From Thermothielavioides terrestris NRRL 8126 (lineage: Eukaryota; Ascomycota; Sordariomycetes; Sordariales; Chaetomiaceae), in the NCBI RefSeq assembly GCF_000226115.1, contig NC_016462.1:2108001-2172000 (forward strand): a stretch of DNA of 64,000 bases. Direction: 5' to 3'. The notes under the pieces are model-generated. The model was not told the DNA's origin and made no database searches. It saw only the letters and a program-made list of their open reading frames with translations. Position numbers and translations under genes: made by a program. Below, in pieces: positions 59,470-64,000 of this stretch. Position 1 is the first letter of the stretch. The number at the start of each line of letters is the position of its first letter.

Positions 59470-62400
59470 TCAGTACCCGTCAAGGCTGAATTCGCCCTTG
59501 AATCCCTCATTCAGCAGCATCGCCGCCAGTCGTCTCCGCTGCAGTGTCATTTCGCTCTCGGTGTAAGAGAACTTGGGGTTCAAGCCCAGGGCCATGCACA
59601 TGGCATTCGTAATCGTGAAGACGCCGCAGTCCCAGCCATTGGTCTGGCGCGGGGCTTCATAATCGACACCGCGCCACTCTGCCTCCACAAACTGGTCCTC
59701 GAGAATGAAGCGCACCAGCTCAAGCAGCTTGGTCTTGACGCTCTCGTCGCCACTGCCGCCACGCATCGAGTCGATGTGAGAGACTGTCCTCTTCTCGGGA
59801 CGGATCACAGCCAGGGTCCAGTGGGATTGGTCGCAGATGGGGATGAGAATTGTGTCGATGTTAAGAAGGTTTGCTTTGCGGACGCCGGCTCTCCGCAGAA
59901 GACGACCGCAGCCACCCGGCCCATGAGAGAGGAGGCGAGGCCAGAAGTAGGACGTAAAAGCGGCACACTTGGGCTCCTGGTCTGTCGCACCCTTCGCTCG
60001 GTTGACGTAGTCTGCAACGTGCAGGATCGAGCCAATGATGACGTTGTCGTTCAACCATGCAGTGGGCGGCAGCAGCTTCTCTTCGAAATCGCGCCTGGTA
60101 AGCGGCTGGCCTTCTAAGGTCTTGACCAGCTCGGCGGTGGGGTTCGCTCTGGCCGCATTTGCGACTCTGATGTTCCAGTCCTCGGAGAGAGCGGTGATGA
60201 GAGGTCGAGCAGGCTGTCTCAGCCCGGTAAGCGCAGCGAATTGCTCGGCTTCCGCCCTCCGCTGGGCTTCCTGCTCTCGACGACGTTCCTCTTCAATGCG
60301 ACGACGTTCTTGCTCTTGTTGCAGGAATTTTTCGCGGAGAGCTTCTTCCTCTTCGCGCTTCCGCTTCTCCTCGATGCTGCGCCGAACGCCTGCCTCGAAC
60401 TCTTCCCGGATTTGACGCTCAAGCAACAGCTCCTCGAGCTTCGTGGTGGAGATGGCCAAATCGTCCTCGTCTTCCGCAAAGAACTCTTCCAGAGTGCGGG
60501 GGGCGGGCTTCTTTTCGGCAGGTTTGGCAGGTTGCTCCTCCTCCTTGGGGCGCATCAGCGGATTGATACCGGGACTGGAGCTAGCAGAGCTGCTAGTGTC
60601 GTCCTCGAAAAGGTGGGCTGCACGCCGGCGAGGTTCGGGGGTTGAGGGAAGAGGAGGGAGCGGGATCCGCACCATGCGTCTTCGAGGGGGGAGGTTGACC
60701 GTCGTCTTCAGACGGTTCTGTTCGGCCGCCTCTGCCCGCTTCTCCAGGTCGTCATAGAGGCGGTTGAGGAAGCGGCCATACTTTCGGGAATAATGAGTGA
60801 GTCCCATCTCCCTGTCCTCTCTCTCTAATGCCCTCTCCTCAGGTTCTAGATCTTCAGGGCTGCCCTTTTCTTTGAAATGGATGGATGTGTCGTGCGGCTC
60901 CCGAACCGCCGTAACGGTTCTACTGGCCTCAAACACGCGGGCCGAGTGTTCGTCACGGAGCAGCTCTGCCTTGAGCTTCGCCTTGAGGATCCGATCTGCC
61001 TGCCGGGGGGTCATGATCCTGGCAGGGATATGCGCCGGTGGGATGAACTGGGATACCGGGCTTTTGAAGGCAAGCTTCCTCTTCTTTTCTGGAGTTGCGA
61101 CGTATCTGGGCGAAGTCGGATGCCCCCACTCTTTCGACGGCTTGAGGATACCCTTCGGCTCTGGCACCAATCGGTAGTCGCCAGGATTGATCTGCTCCTC
61201 CCAGTCGCAGGGTCCAGGTTCCGGGAACTTGAAGTCGTAGAAAGGTTGGATATCGAGCTCATCCGCGGGAATATCCTCCATGACAGGCGGCTTGGGCTCC
61301 TCGGGAAAGAATCCAGGCATGTTCTCGGTCGGGTGTTCCTCCAACTCGACATAGCTTGGCACCATCTCTTGTTTGTGGATGGCATTAGCGTCCACAATCA
61401 TCATGCAGATGGTCTCGAGTGTGGCCTTGTCGATCTTGCACACGCTGTCAAGCGAGCGGAGGAAGCACAGAAACTCGCCCAACATCCCCGTGTTTTGCCT
61501 GAACATGCTGGAGCCCAGTGGCAGGCGGCGCGGCGGCGTGGGGTAGGTCTTTTTCAGATCCTCAAACAGCTCGCGGTCGTATACAATCTGCATGAATTCG
61601 ATGCCCAATCTGAGGCGCTCCTCATATTTCTTCAGGGTGTCGATCAGCTTTTCGGCTCTCTCCTCGTCGGACTCGTCTGGTAACACAGGTCCGTGTCTGA
61701 ATTCCCGGAACATGTGAATGCCAATGCTGGCGGCGAGGTCCTGGCCGTCTTGGATCTGCATCTGGATGGCTGCAACAGATGGACCGCCGATGAGGTTGCC
61801 GGTCTGGATGCTGTCGAGTTGGGTCGCGAAGATCCTCGCGAGATGTTGGATCCGGTCGAGGCCGATGCGCTTGGTGGGGTCGTCGGTCCAGATAAGGCGG
61901 TCAAAGCCGACATCCCCGTCCTGGTTGGTCGGTGAAGTCGGCGCCCGGCGCTTCACTCTCTTGACAACGATGTTGTCATTGTCGGGAGCTTTTCGGCGAG
62001 TGTCCACGGTCTCGTAGGCATCGCCGCGGAATTGATGACGGAGCTTGCCGTAGAGGGTCGCGAGAGGGCTGCCCATTGTTGCGACAGCGCGGCCGATGAT
62101 GCCGAATGTTCGCGCCCACATCGATCGGGCAGGTGCGGGGGCCTCTTCTTGGGGAGTTTCCGGAGCCCGAGAAGATTCCTCCTCCGCGGGGATGGGCTCC
62201 TCGGGGGCAGGCACGACTCGATCGACAGATTTGCCGTCGTCCTTTGAGCCCTGGTTTTGGGCTATCAGATCGACTTCGCAATCTTCAGCCGGGCGCTTTC
62301 CGTTTTTGTTGAGGAGGCCCTTGTAGACCTCGTGGTACTCGTTGTTACCGCAGATGCAGTGCCAACGGAGGTCGTCCTTCTTCTGGAGGACGCGCAGGTT

Positions 62401-63124
62401 CTTGGGTCCGGTGCCCACGACGTAGAAGCGGAGGTGGCCGGCTGCGGCCTCGGCTTCTTCTCTTGAGCTGTAAATGTTGGGCGGGCCGCACCAACAACCT
62501 CTCATGTGGTGGTCGTTGCGGATCGCAATCCACAACTCCCGAGCGAATCTCTCCTCGCCTTCCGCGTCGCGGCGTAGGCGGAAGTAGCGGGTCTCCTCCC
62601 CGGGGCTGGCGGGGGTCGGAGCGGGCAAGGTCGACGGTGTTACGTCGATAAATCTTGTGAGGTACCGTTGCCGGTACCTCACCGGCGTCGCGGGGGCTGG
62701 CGGCGCGGGAGCGGGCGGCGGGGAGGAGACGAACCGGGTCGGGGGGGCGAGAACGACCGGCGGAGGGAAGATGGGCGGCCGGGCGGCCGCGAGAGGGGCA
62801 GGAGGGGCGGGGAGAGCGGAAGCGGCGGGAGGGGCGGGCGGGGCGGGCGTCGCGGGAGGGGCGGGAGGGGCGAGGCGGATGGGGAGACGCGCCAACTGCG
62901 CAACAAGCGTTAGACTGCGGCGGTTGAAGTCGCTCTGGGGCTGTTTCAGCGAGGTAGGCACTCACAAGGTTGGCGCGGGTCGGTCTGCCGCTGCTTTGGC
63001 GGCGGCGACGGCGAGACACTCGGGCGGAATCGCCCAGGCAGGAATCGTCCGGCGCGATGCCGGAAGGTCTTCTCAGACCACGGCTATTGCGCGTGGTCCG
63101 CGGCGTTGGGGCTTGGGCAGGCAT
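59470..63124 (-). CDS. ULP1: Ulp1-type SUMO protease (peptidase family C48)
   Basis: This protease matures SUMO and removes it from targets, usually at the nuclear pore. Exons 62966-63124 and 59470-62895 give 1194 residues: exon 1 (MPAQAPTPRTTRNSRGL...RPTRANL) joins LARLPIRLAPP through a 70-nt GT-AG intron. The N-terminus is Pro/Ala-rich, the middle disordered, and a long Glu/Arg coiled coil (EEKRKREEEEALREKF onward) precedes the catalytic domain (LTRRDFEEKLLPPTAWLNDNVI). The catalytic residues are visible: His1078 in SHWTL, Asp1095 in HIDS, Gln1137 and Cys1143 in RQTNGWDCGVF. The coiled coil with C-terminal protease fits Ulp1 rather than Ulp2. The gene closes the gene-poor block. Confidence 0.93.
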
Positions 63125-64000
63125 CGTCAGCGGTCGGTTCCTGCTTTGTTGTGGAAGAGAGAGAAAGAGGAAGAGTTTTCGCCTGCGAGTGGGAGAATTT
63201 ATAGGGTTGGAACTGCCCCGCGAAACTCGCACCGCTTGCGCAAAGCCAATTCGCGGCGAGGGAAGGCGCGGCGCGGGGCAGCGAAGAGGGAAGGCGCGGC
63301 GCCGTGCGCTCCAGGCAGGTGCGACCACGACGGGCCAAAGATTGCAGGTGCGACGAGGCCATTGGCGCCTACCTCACAGCAAAGGGGCAACTTCCCAATT
63401 CTCGGACAAAGCAGTACACTTGAACTACTACGAAAACCGGCAGTGTGTTTCCCATCCGTCGCTCCTCACGACACATCTCAGAAGAGTGGAAGAAATGAAA
63501 CGTCGAAAGGGTCTTTACCCGATGGACCAGATAGACACCAATAATTCAGACGTTCCTCCCGAAGTCAGCGGTCGGGCTTTCGCCGGTGGAAATCGCATCA
63601 GCTACGAGGGCCGCAGGTGGGTTTCTATTTAATTTTTTTTCTCGAGACGATCGCGGGAGGGACCGAAGTCGCGGTCAGTCGTTCGGCTAGCGGGTTCGGT
63701 GGGGCACACGATCGCGATCGCATCGTTTATCGTTAGCGTCGCCGTGGCAGCTCGCGGGGGTTCACGGTAGGTCTTAAGCTATGGTGTTTATGGGCGCCCG
63801 CGCGGGCGCTGCGAATCGCGATGGAAGAACGAACGATGCGGCCCCGCAGTCGCGATGGCAATTGAAGTGGTGTTGCGGCTCTGCAGCTTGGAGCTTGGAC
63901 ATTCCAACCCTGCGTCAGGGCGCCACTCGCTTAATGCACCCTGTGGGCTGAGGACCCCTGCCAACTTGATCTCCTGTGGGAACGATCCGATTCGTTGTGG
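63125..64000. promoter_or_regulatory. ULP1 upstream region
   Basis: 876 bp to the window edge. Short self-complementary words (cgatcgcgatcg near 63710) and a T run at 63633 are visible. No gene was recognised; one could begin beyond the edge. Confidence 0.4.

Overview
This is a stretch of a filamentous ascomycete nuclear genome, most likely Sordariomycetes and probably Sordariales. The evidence is short (roughly 55-270 nt) GT-AG introns, GC-rich coding DNA, a Zn2Cys6 transcription factor, an RGS protein, Mus7/MMS22, fungal-type COX5 and GUT2, and an ATP synthase beta subunit of 519 residues. There is no operon structure and nothing bacterial. The species cannot be fixed from the sequence alone.

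Layout. 0.2-4 kb: ORC5 (-) and a Zn2Cys6 regulator (+), divergent. 4-5.6 kb: convergent spacer with long purine/pyrimidine microsatellites. 5.6-7.9 kb: ATP2 (-), rebuilt as nine exons with very small 5' exons. 9.3-11.9 kb: glycogen branching enzyme (-), eight exons. 12.5-13.1 kb: first copy of a TIR-bearing, non-autonomous DNA transposon. 13.4-15.3 kb: mitochondrial ClpX (+). 16.1-17.6 kb: CIA1 WD40 protein (+). 18.1-21.4 kb: KGD1 (-). 22.6-24.6 kb: TFIIH subunit TFB1 (+). 25.0-28.3 kb: mitochondrial AAA ATPase (-). 28.7-35.6 kb: Mus7/MMS22 (-). 36.0-36.3 kb: a 62-residue membrane protein (+), split over three tiny exons. 37.1-38.0 kb: COX5 (+). 40.2-42.3 kb: GUT2 (+). 44.9-46.8 kb: an RGS protein (-) followed, after one in-frame TAG, by another 280 open codons. 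46.8-59.5 kb: a 12.6-kb gene-poor block with a second copy of the first transposon, a different TIR element, a 26-bp perfect palindrome and a 2-kb degenerate minisatellite. 59.5-63.1 kb: ULP1 SUMO protease (-).

Function. Two themes dominate. Nuclear genes for mitochondrial energy metabolism and proteostasis are ATP2, ClpX, KGD1, the AAA ATPase, COX5 and GUT2, with CIA1 in the cytosolic Fe-S assembly that depends on mitochondria. Genome maintenance and transcription genes are ORC5, TFB1, Mus7/MMS22 and ULP1. I see no biosynthetic cluster, no CRISPR and no convincing undescribed multi-gene system. The most unusual material is the two TIR element families, the minisatellite, the frame that stays open past the RGS stop codon, and the ClpP-docking IGF motif in ClpX.

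Exon boundaries were set by hand from splice motifs, reading phase and protein continuity. They have not been tested against transcripts.
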